Assembly: GCA_030682755.1 (NCBI GenBank)
Contig: JAUXNR010000148.1
Location: forward strand, 1-5,497
DNA from: Flavobacterium sp.
Lineage (GTDB): Bacteria; Bacteroidota; Bacteroidia; Flavobacteriales; Flavobacteriaceae
Direction: 5' to 3'
DNA length: 5,497 bases
The notes under the pieces were generated by a model. That model saw only the letters and a program-made list of their open reading frames with translations. It made no database searches and was not told the DNA's origin. How positions within the stretch are numbered: the stretch's first letter is position 1; each line of letters begins with the position of its first letter. Shown here in pieces: positions 1 to 5,497 of the stretch. The position numbers were made by a program, and so were the translations under genes.

Positions 1-1
1 C

Positions 2-250
2 TTTCTATTCAAACGAAAAAGTTTTCAATACGAAAGAGAGATTCGCATTATTTCTGATGTTACTTCAAACAATATTAACGTGAATGATGGCGTAAAAATT
101 AATGTCGATATCAACCAATTAATTGAAAAAATATACATCCATCCCAAATCTGAAAACTGGTATAAAAATTTGGTTATTCAGTTAATGGAACAACTCGGAT
201 TTAATTTTACGATTGAAAAATCAGATTTAGAAAGTGATATTCTGATTTAA
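2..250 (+). CDS. DUF2971-like protein, C-terminal fragment (5' end outside window)
   Basis: An open frame enters from the left edge and ends at TAA 248-250, giving the last 82 residues of a longer protein. Visible features are an F-x-Y-E-R-E-I-R-I-I segment near residues 8-17 of the fragment, then G-V-K-I-N-V-D-I-N-Q-L-I, a strand ending I-H-P-K-S, an E-N-W-Y motif, and an amphipathic C-terminal helix followed by I-E-K-S-D-L. This order (acidic/arginine E-x-R-I motif, 'vdl..li..i.v.P', W, final 'v..S.L') matches what I remember of DUF2971 C-termini, a family of unknown function. The assignment is from recall, not a search. G+C here is about 27%, against roughly 37% in sampled rows of the receptor gene, so this may be accessory DNA. 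It converges on the lipoprotein gene and overlaps its stop codon by two bases. Confidence 0.7.
   Translation, partial: FLFKRKSFQYEREIRIISDVTSNNINVNDGVKINVDINQLIEKIYIHPKSENWYKNLVIQLMEQLGFNFTIEKSDLESDILI
218..248. terminator. Inverted repeat at convergent gene ends, possible bidirectional terminator
   Basis: AAATCAGA at 218-225 is the exact reverse complement of TCTGATTT at 241-248, giving an 8 bp stem with a 15-base loop. On the plus strand it is followed by AATTTT, and on the minus strand the 3' arm runs into a five-T tract. It sits where two convergent genes overlap, the right place for a shared terminator. The stem is AT-rich (2 of 8 pairs are G:C) and the loop is long, so the hairpin would be weak and the match could be chance in AT-rich DNA. 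Confidence 0.35.
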
Positions 251-984
251 TTTTCTATCGGATTGTAAGTCTCCACAACCCATTCTTTGGCTAACAAATC
301 AACATATTGATAATGAATGGCATCGTTTTTATCAAAAGCTCCATTTTTATTAATATCTTCAGTAGTTCTGAAATACAATCTGTTTTTCAAATCAATAATA
401 TTCCAATCAATCAATTCATGAAAAGGAACAGATAATTTAGTGAAATTCGAGCCGTCAATATTACTGATATACAAAGATTTAATATCATTAGAATCTAAAT
501 TTCCATCACGATTGGTATCCATGTCCACCAAAGTATAAATCAACAACGGCTGTTTGGTTCTTTCAGCAAAAGCAAAAGGATAAGTAACCGTTTGAATTTG
601 CACTTTCTTATTGGTTAAAAGATGTAAAGAAGTGGAATCTTTGTGCTGAAATTTAATATTCTCCAAATAACCGGTTAATTCATATCGGTTATAATTTGAA
701 ATGGAATAACTGATGGTATTGGTTTTTCCGGAACCATAACTACTTCTGGAATTGTTTTGATACACGCGAATATCTCCTAAAGGATGAATTAAATAAGACG
801 TACCTTCAAGATGAATCGGTAAATCCGCTATTCTTATGTTGGAAGAATCTATTTTTGTTTCAATAGTAACTGGTGACGTTTCTTCATAAATCACTTTTGG
901 TTGCTCTTTTTCATTGGAACAACCAACAAGTAAAAGCAAAACAAACAAAGAAAAACAAGTAACAGAGGTCTTCATAAGCTTCAT
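247..984 (-). CDS. Lipoprotein with two EF-hand-like calcium loops
   Basis: A predicted 245-residue exported lipoprotein of no family I can name. The N-terminus has MKLMK, a hydrophobic run, and lipobox L-V-G-C with the lipidated cysteine at residue 22, followed by S-N-E-K-E. Two loops fit the EF-hand or dockerin pattern D-x-N-x-[DN]-G-x-[LF]-D-x-x-D: residues 156-167 (bases 484-519) and 210-221 (bases 322-357). They are about 54 residues apart, so they are not a compact EF-hand or dockerin pair. Between them, a segment reading L-Y-I-S-N-I-D-G-S-N-F-T-K-L resembles a blade strand of TolB-like propellers. I chose ATG at 984. An in-frame TTG at 1017 would add 11 residues ahead of the signal peptide, and ATG at 975 would remove three; both are less likely or equivalent. 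It is the third gene of the minus-strand set, 36 bp after the receptor, so it may act with the receptor at the outer membrane. Calcium binding is inferred from the loops only. Confidence 0.85.
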   Translation of the reverse strand: MKLMKTSVTCFSLFVLLLLVGCSNEKEQPKVIYEETSPVTIETKIDSSNIRIADLPIHLEGTSYLIHPLGDIRVYQNNSRSSYGSGKTNTISYSISNYNRYELTGYLENIKFQHKDSTSLHLLTNKKVQIQTVTYPFAFAERTKQPLLIYTLVDMDTNRDGNLDSNDIKSLYISNIDGSNFTKLSVPFHELIDWNIIDLKNRLYFRTTEDINKNGAFDKNDAIHYQYVDLLAKEWVVETYNPIEN

Positions 985-995
985 AGTATAGACTT

Positions 996-1003
996 CAAAT
1001 ATA
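996..1003 (-). promoter_or_regulatory. Possible -7 promoter element before the lipoprotein gene
   Basis: On the minus strand this reads TATATTTG, an exact match to the Bacteroidota -7 consensus TAnnTTTG, ending 11 bases before the ATG at 984. No TTG lies at the usual 17-23 base spacing; the nearest upstream TTG is only 11 bases away. It may therefore be a weak internal promoter inside the operon, or chance. A transcript from here would have almost no leader. Confidence 0.3.
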
Positions 1004-1020
1004 CTAAATTTAAACAACTT

Positions 1021-3486
1021 TTATAATCGGGCATTCAACTTAATATTAAAAACACGAGTGGTCATATAATTCGGAATACCATATTGATTCTTGGTTTCAA
1101 CATCTCTCACCCAAGTATTGGTGATGGCATTTTGATTGTTGAACAAATTAAAAATTTCAAAACCGAGTGCTACATCCTGAAAGCGTTTCAACCAATGTCC
1201 TTCGGGTTTCAAATGATTATTTTCAGTCAACACATAAGAAAAACCAACATCAGCTCTGGCATAATTACGCAAACGCTGTTGGTAATCATAAACGTCTGCA
1301 TAAGAGGGAGCACCTCCCGGTAAACCGGTGTTGTAAACCAAATTCAAATACAATTTTAAACTTGGAATGTTGGGCACATAATCCTGAAATAAAATACCAA
1401 ATTTCAAGCGTTGGTCTGTAGGACGGGCAATGAAACCTCTGTCATTTTGATTTTCTTCGGTTTTCAAATAGCCAAAACTAAACCACGATTCTGTACCCGG
1501 AACAAATTCGCCATTCAAACGCAAATCCAATCCATAAGCATAGGCTACAGCGTCGTTATTTGCTTGGTAGCGAATGCGAACATTATCCAAAGTATAAGTG
1601 TTTACATCTGTCAAATTTTTATAATACGCTTCACTGATTAATTTAAAAGGTCTGTCCCACATTTTAAAACTGTAATCATTACCCACAACAAAATGAAACG
1701 ATTGTTGTGCCTTTACATTGGATTGTACCTCTCCGTTAAAATCACGCAATTCTCTGTAAAAAGGGGGTTGATGATACAAACCTGTTGCCAAACGAAAGAC
1801 CATATCCTTCTCCCATTTTGGTTTAATGGCAAATTGGGCTCTCGGACTAAAAACGGTTCCGGAATTGGTTTCAATTGCTTTACCGGAAATCTGCCAATGG
1901 TGCATTCGAACTCCGGCATTGTACCAAATTTCATTAGAACCCCAAAACGATTTTTTACTCCATTGTACAAATCCTGAAAAGCGATCAATGGTGGTGAAAT
2001 TTGTGGCTCTGATATTTTGAAAAGGAACCAAAGGTCCTGTAAACGGATTATAAGGTTGATCATTTATCGGAATGATATTCTCCGGATTGATATTATATCC
2101 TAAAGATTCAATAACCTCCCACTCTACCAAGCGGTCTCTAATATCTTCTTTTGTAAACTTGCCTCCCCATTCTAACGTGGCTTCATCAAACTTGTGAAAC
2201 CCTTTTACTTCAGCATTAAAAATCAAAGCATCCAAATCGTTTCTAGCATGATTCAACTGTGATCCGATGCCGCGATTAAACGTAACATCTCCAAAAGTTT
2301 CTGAACCAATATTGGTATCAATTTCTCCTAAAAAATAGGCTGCAAAAATATCAAAATACTCCTGTTCAATGGTATGATACAAAGAACTTATGAATTTCAA
2401 AGTAAAAGTGTCACTCACGTCAAAGGTTGATTTTAAAGCTCCAAAATAAGTGGTGTATGAATCTTTCTCTTGTCCTTGATAAAAAACTTGCAACGCAATC
2501 GGTTCGTCAATGGTTCCAAAGTTTGTTTGTCGGGAAAGTGGTTGATAATTGTATTTATTCTGCGATATATTTCCTAAAAAGCTCCATTGCCATCTCTTGT
2601 TTGGCGTAAAAGTCAAATAGGTTTGAACATCTGAAAAAGTAGGTCTGAAATTGGTTTCTGTTTCCTGACTGTTTACAAAAAGACTGTTATCTCGATAACG
2701 AACTCCGGTAATACTGGTCCACTTATTGTTCTTTGAAACGGCATCAACAGTCAAACTACCGCCTAACAAACTGGCTTCTAAAGTGGCTCCGAATTTTTTT
2801 GGCATTCGATACGTAATATCTAAAACCGATGACAACCGATCTCCAAATTTAGACTGAAATCCTCCTGCTGAAAAATCAACCGTTTGCACCATATCGGTAT
2901 TGGTAAAACTCAAACCTTCTTGTTGCCCTGAACGGATTAAAAACGGTCGATAGACTTCAATTTCGTTGACATAAACTAAGTTTTCATCATAATTACCACC
3001 TCGAACGCCATATTGCGTACTCAATTCATTATTGGAAACGATTCCGGGTAAGGTTTTTAAAATATTTTCAACTCCGGCATTGGCTCCTGGAATTTTTCGA
3101 ATAACAGCAGGTTCCAAAGTGGTGATTCCTTCTACTCGTTTTCTGTTTCCTGCAGTAACAACAACTTCTCCCAATTGCGATTCATTATTTTTCATTATGA
3201 AATTGTATTCATAATCTTCATTGGATTTCAGTTCTAATTTCAGGGTAACATGCTTTAAAGTAATGTGCGAAAACACCAAAGTGATTTTTTGATTTGCCGG
3301 AATTACCAAACTGTAAAAACCATTTTCATTGCTGATAGTTCCTTTGTCTTCATAGGTAATTGAAACATTTTCAACGGGTTGATTGGTTTCGTCTAGTATA
3401 ACGCCTTTAATTCGTGCAGTTTGCGAAAACATCGTGGTGGTTGTAAGAAACAACAGCGATAAGGCAAATAGGATATTTGTTTTCAA
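1021..3486 (-). CDS. TonB-dependent outer-membrane receptor
   Basis: An 821-residue outer-membrane transporter that would bring a substrate into the periplasm using TonB-ExbB-ExbD energy. A signal peptide covers residues 1-22, ending F-S-Q. A carboxypeptidase-regulatory-like beta-sandwich follows at about 24-98 (I-K-G-V-I-L-D-E-T, later N-E-N-G-F-Y-S-L). E-V-V-V-T-A at 107-112 resembles a TonB box. The plug domain spans about 118-230, including Y-G-V-R-G-G-N-Y-D-E-N and S-A-G-G-F-Q-S-K-F-G-D-R-L-S-S. The rest is a beta-barrel with alternating aromatic strands, ending K-L-N-A-R-L. The start is TTG at 3486: the codons back to the in-frame stop of the previous gene are AAC CAT CTT, so no ATG or GTG is possible without losing the signal peptide. 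No SusD-like gene is adjacent, so this is not a typical SusC glycan pair. The substrate is unknown. It lies 9 bp after the M23 gene, implying cotranscription and likely translational coupling. Confidence 0.95.
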   Translation of the reverse strand: MKTNILFALSLLFLTTTTMFSQTARIKGVILDETNQPVENVSITYEDKGTISNENGFYSLVIPANQKITLVFSHITLKHVTLKLELKSNEDYEYNFIMKNNESQLGEVVVTAGNRKRVEGITTLEPAVIRKIPGANAGVENILKTLPGIVSNNELSTQYGVRGGNYDENLVYVNEIEVYRPFLIRSGQQEGLSFTNTDMVQTVDFSAGGFQSKFGDRLSSVLDITYRMPKKFGATLEASLLGGSLTVDAVSKNNKWTSITGVRYRDNSLFVNSQETETNFRPTFSDVQTYLTFTPNKRWQWSFLGNISQNKYNYQPLSRQTNFGTIDEPIALQVFYQGQEKDSYTTYFGALKSTFDVSDTFTLKFISSLYHTIEQEYFDIFAAYFLGEIDTNIGSETFGDVTFNRGIGSQLNHARNDLDALIFNAEVKGFHKFDEATLEWGGKFTKEDIRDRLVEWEVIESLGYNINPENIIPINDQPYNPFTGPLVPFQNIRATNFTTIDRFSGFVQWSKKSFWGSNEIWYNAGVRMHHWQISGKAIETNSGTVFSPRAQFAIKPKWEKDMVFRLATGLYHQPPFYRELRDFNGEVQSNVKAQQSFHFVVGNDYSFKMWDRPFKLISEAYYKNLTDVNTYTLDNVRIRYQANNDAVAYAYGLDLRLNGEFVPGTESWFSFGYLKTEENQNDRGFIARPTDQRLKFGILFQDYVPNIPSLKLYLNLVYNTGLPGGAPSYADVYDYQQRLRNYARADVGFSYVLTENNHLKPEGHWLKRFQDVALGFEIFNLFNNQNAITNTWVRDVETKNQYGIPNYMTTRVFNIKLNARL

Positions 3487-3495
3487 AAGATGGTT

Positions 3496-5193
3496 TTAGG
3501 GTTTTTGTGTTCTAAAAAAATGTGTTTCAAATATAGTAGAATTTCCAACATTATCCACAACTATTAACTTCAAATCATTTCTACCTTCTTTAACGACATT
3601 ATCTGAAAAATCGTGTGTGAGTTTTTGTGTTTTATAATCATATTCAAATAAAATCCATTCGCCATTCAAATAGCCATTATACGATTGAATCCCAGATAAA
3701 TCATCTGAAATGGTAAATTCCATTACTTTTTGAGTACTCATCCATTGGGCTTCTTTAAATTGAATGGGTGTTATTTTTGGTGCAACAACATCTTTAACCA
3801 AAGCAAATTTTCCTAAATTTCTAGTATATAATTTAAAGGTCTTATCTTTCAAATAGGTTTTATTGTAACTCTTTTTTGTACCTTCAAGGGTGGCAATAAA
3901 ATACTTAGAAAGTTCCTTTTCAGGTATTCCTTTTGCTTCAATTGATAATGTTAAATTAGACCGTAAAGCAATATCATTGGTTCCAAATTGAATCACACCA
4001 TCCGAAATTTCAAAATCAACAGTTGTGTCTTCATAAAAAGTTAATTCAGGAATATACACAGAAACAGAATCTTTAACATAACTGTGTTCGTTAGTATGTT
4101 TGATTTTATAAATTGATTTTGATTCTTTTTTCAAAATTTTGGGTTGCATTACAGCATGCTGAATCGGGATAGTTACCGTTGTTTTATTTTTGTTAAAATC
4201 TTCTATTATAATTTTATAACTGTAATTCATGTTGGGTTGCACATCAATAATTCCGGTTGTTGGGTTATTTTGAACCAAACTCAATTCATACGGATTTTTC
4301 ACAAAAAGCTTTTGATAGCGTTGCGTTGTTTTTTTATAACGTTTATAATCTATATAATAATTGATGTGCCTGGTTTCATCGAAAGAAAAAGTATCAAATT
4401 GCACCCCAAAGGAAGGTTTACCATTTAAAGTGGATTGAATTTTATAAACGCCGTTTTTTCCATAACTACCATCAGAAACATCGTGGGTGTGCACTCCAAA
4501 ACCAATGGCACCATCGGACAAAACCTTTGTGGCTAAATAACTACCGTCTTTTTGTTGCACTAAATTGATTTCTACAGGTTCTTGAGAGTGATTCACACTA
4601 CCGTTTTCATGCAAAGGATAGGCAACAATACCCAGTAAAACGGGCGGCCGGGTATCTTTTAGAAAAGAATCATACCCGAAAAGTAAAGGATTCACAGTAA
4701 ATTCTGTTTTTGTATCCCGAAATTCAAAATGCAAATGCGGACCACCGGAACCTCCTGTATTTCCTGAAAACGCAATAATTTCTCCTTTTTTAACCGGTAA
4801 TTCTTCAGGCTTTGGAAACACATCAATCTCAAATGATTTTGCTTTATAATGTTCTGATTTAATATAACGTTCAATAGTGGGAGAAGCTTTTAACAAATGA
4901 GCATAAACGGTGGTAAAACCATTTGGATGGGTCACATAAATGGCTTTTCCATAACCAAAAGTTGAAATTTTTATTCGTGATACATAACCATCAGCCGCAG
5001 CAAAAACGTTTAAACCTTCTTGACGGTTCGTTCTAAAATCCATTCCGGAATGAAAGTGATTGTTTCGCAATTCACCATAGGTTCCGGAAAGCTGCAACGG
5101 AATGTCCAAAGGTGATTGGAAATAGTCTTTTGGATAACGTTCTTGTGAAAACAAGCTAAATTGAAAAACAAGAATAAAAAGAAGAACTCTCAT
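3496..5193 (-). CDS. Secreted M23 family metallopeptidase with long C-terminal region
   Basis: A 565-residue exported zinc peptidase of the LytM/lysostaphin (M23) type, expected to cut peptidoglycan peptide bridges in the periplasm. The signal peptide is about residues 1-17, ending F-S-Q. The catalytic domain lies at about 25-175. It has zinc ligands H48 and D52 in H-S-G-M-D, a Y-A-H motif with H99, and H-L-H with H153 and H155. By comparison with LytM, H48, D52 and H155 bind zinc, and H99 and H153 assist catalysis. All are present, so it should be active. About 35 residues lie between Y-A-H-L and the V-K-K-G-E-I-I-A-F-S-G-N-T-G strand, including a charged insert. Residues 180-565 are beta-rich, with Ig-like stretches near 300-345 and 470-560 (S-D-D-L-S-G-I; V-V-D-N-V-G-N). 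The start ATG at 5193 directly precedes the signal peptide. It is the first gene of the three-gene set. The exact substrate cannot be told. Confidence 0.95.
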   Translation of the reverse strand: MRVLLFILVFQFSLFSQERYPKDYFQSPLDIPLQLSGTYGELRNNHFHSGMDFRTNRQEGLNVFAAADGYVSRIKISTFGYGKAIYVTHPNGFTTVYAHLLKASPTIERYIKSEHYKAKSFEIDVFPKPEELPVKKGEIIAFSGNTGGSGGPHLHFEFRDTKTEFTVNPLLFGYDSFLKDTRPPVLLGIVAYPLHENGSVNHSQEPVEINLVQQKDGSYLATKVLSDGAIGFGVHTHDVSDGSYGKNGVYKIQSTLNGKPSFGVQFDTFSFDETRHINYYIDYKRYKKTTQRYQKLFVKNPYELSLVQNNPTTGIIDVQPNMNYSYKIIIEDFNKNKTTVTIPIQHAVMQPKILKKESKSIYKIKHTNEHSYVKDSVSVYIPELTFYEDTTVDFEISDGVIQFGTNDIALRSNLTLSIEAKGIPEKELSKYFIATLEGTKKSYNKTYLKDKTFKLYTRNLGKFALVKDVVAPKITPIQFKEAQWMSTQKVMEFTISDDLSGIQSYNGYLNGEWILFEYDYKTQKLTHDFSDNVVKEGRNDLKLIVVDNVGNSTIFETHFFRTQKP

Positions 5194-5212
5194 AATATGG
5201 CGTTTAGTGAAG

Positions 5213-5243
5213 CTAATATAATAAAAGGAACGTTAAGAAAGAA
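5213..5243 (-). promoter_or_regulatory. Weak candidate promoter for the minus-strand operon
   Basis: On the minus strand TTC (5243-5241), 20 bases, then TATATTAG (5220-5213) gives an imperfect match to TTG-N17-23-TAnnTTTG, with one mismatch in each box. The predicted start of transcription would be about 10-15 bases before the ATG at 5193. No perfect TAnnTTTG exists on this strand between 5194 and 5340, so this is the best I see, though it could be chance. Confidence 0.3.
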
Positions 5244-5298
5244 CCATTCGTATAAAATTTTGTAAGTATTTGATTATGTATGATTTAATTAATTTTTT

Positions 5299-5315
5299 AA
5301 AAAAAACTTTTTTTT
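5299..5315. repeat. A8-C-T8 tract in the divergent intergenic region
   Basis: Eight A, one C, eight T form a perfect inverted repeat with a single central base, preceded by six T at 5293-5298. It ends one base before the -33 box of the plus-strand promoter. A-tracts placed there often act as UP-like elements or bend DNA. As RNA, a one-base loop could not fold into a normal hairpin. It may also be a homopolymer prone to length change. Confidence 0.6.
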
Positions 5316-5316
5316 A

Positions 5317-5347
5317 TTGTATTAATCAATCAGGAATACTAAATTTG
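5317..5347 (+). promoter_or_regulatory. Bacteroidota-type promoter for the coiled-coil gene
   Basis: TTG at 5317-5319, a 20-base spacer, and TAAATTTG at 5340-5347 match the flavobacterial housekeeping promoter consensus TTG-N17-23-TAnnTTTG exactly. Transcription would start near 5352-5355, leaving a leader of about 20 bases before the ATG at 5375. An A/T tract lies immediately upstream. Confidence 0.75.
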
Positions 5348-5374
5348 TGGATTAAGTATTGAATCCGGACATTT

Positions 5375-5497
5375 ATGAGTGAAATGGTGGAAATTATTGA
5401 TTCGCTGGAGCGTAAACTCTTGAAACTTATTTCTAAAATTGAAAATTTGGAAATGGCAAAACAACAGTTGCAAGCTGAATTAACAAAAGCACACCAA
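5375..5497 (+). CDS. Small coiled-coil protein, N-terminal part (runs off window)
   Basis: The first 41 codons of a gene starting at ATG 5375 and open to the window edge. The product begins M-S-E-M-V-E-I-I-D-S-L and continues as one charged helix with hydrophobic residues at heptad spacing (I, L, L, L, I, I, L, M, L, L), rich in K, E and Q, with no signal peptide: a cytoplasmic coiled coil. In flavobacterial genomes, as I recall, a small coiled-coil gene of about 100 residues divergent from an M23 peptidase gene precedes zapA, the 6S RNA gene and rny. If that holds here, the protein would be a ZapB-like partner in cell division, but this rests on remembered context, not on the visible sequence. 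A consensus promoter lies just upstream. Confidence 0.8.
   Translation, partial: MSEMVEIIDSLERKLLKLISKIENLEMAKQQLQAELTKAHQ

Noticed and set aside
985..1017. Extended lipoprotein start at TTG 1017
   Set aside because: It would place 11 residues before a good lipoprotein signal peptide that already has its own ATG at 984.
1084..1977. Several plus-strand open frames of 76-94 codons antisense to the receptor gene
   Set aside because: They have no signal, domain or start context and overlap a gene with clear protein homology; they are frame shadows.
1713..2063. Minus-strand open frame of 116 codons inside the receptor gene
   Set aside because: It is a different frame of the same strand as the intact receptor, which shows no frameshift; its product looks like no protein.
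1021..3486. SusC/SusD polysaccharide uptake locus
   Set aside because: No SusD-like lipoprotein, glycoside hydrolase or regulator is present, and the downstream lipoprotein is half the size of SusD.
3496..3498. Programmed stop readthrough joining the M23 peptidase and receptor
   Set aside because: The frames agree, but the receptor has a full signal peptide right after the stop, which argues for separate translation.
4144..4428. Plus-strand open frame of 94 codons antisense to the M23 gene
   Set aside because: It is rich in I, F and Y as expected from antisense of AT-rich code, with no recognisable feature.
5194..5374. Small RNA or riboswitch in the divergent intergenic region
   Set aside because: No stable GC-containing stem or known aptamer pattern is visible; the region is mostly A/T with promoter elements.

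Overview
The window reads as an AT-rich chromosome segment from the Bacteroidota, most likely a flavobacterium. The evidence is the protein types (an 821-residue TonB-dependent receptor with an N-terminal carboxypeptidase-regulatory-like domain, signal peptides ending in FSQ), strong A/T codon preference, absence of obvious Shine-Dalgarno sequences, and promoters of the Bacteroidota form TTG-N~20-TAnnTTTG.

Layout. (1) 2-250, plus strand: the 3' end of a gene whose product resembles the C-terminus of DUF2971 proteins. It is clearly lower in G+C (about 27%) than the rest. (2) 247-5193, minus strand: three tightly spaced genes, probably one operon, in transcription order: a secreted M23 metallopeptidase (5193-3496), a TonB-dependent outer-membrane receptor starting with TTG (3486-1021, 9 bp gap), and a lipoprotein with two EF-hand-like calcium loops (984-247, 36 bp gap). 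The last gene meets the DUF2971-like gene tail to tail with overlapping stop codons. (3) 5194-5374: a 181 bp divergent intergenic region with a clear plus-strand promoter, an A8-C-T8 tract beside it, and only a weak minus-strand promoter candidate. (4) 5375 to the window end, plus strand: the start of a small coiled-coil protein. From general knowledge of flavobacterial genomes, such a gene next to an M23 peptidase usually precedes zapA, 6S RNA and rny, but those lie outside this window.

How the genes may work together: the three minus-strand products are all predicted to be exported (periplasm or outer membrane). A wall hydrolase, an outer-membrane transporter and a calcium-loop lipoprotein form an envelope module whose substrate and purpose cannot be read from the sequence. 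The two long genes of the module look intact and orthodox. I see no CRISPR array, insertion sequence, tRNA or rRNA, and no sign of a wholly new system. The most interesting parts are the lipoprotein and its linkage to the receptor.
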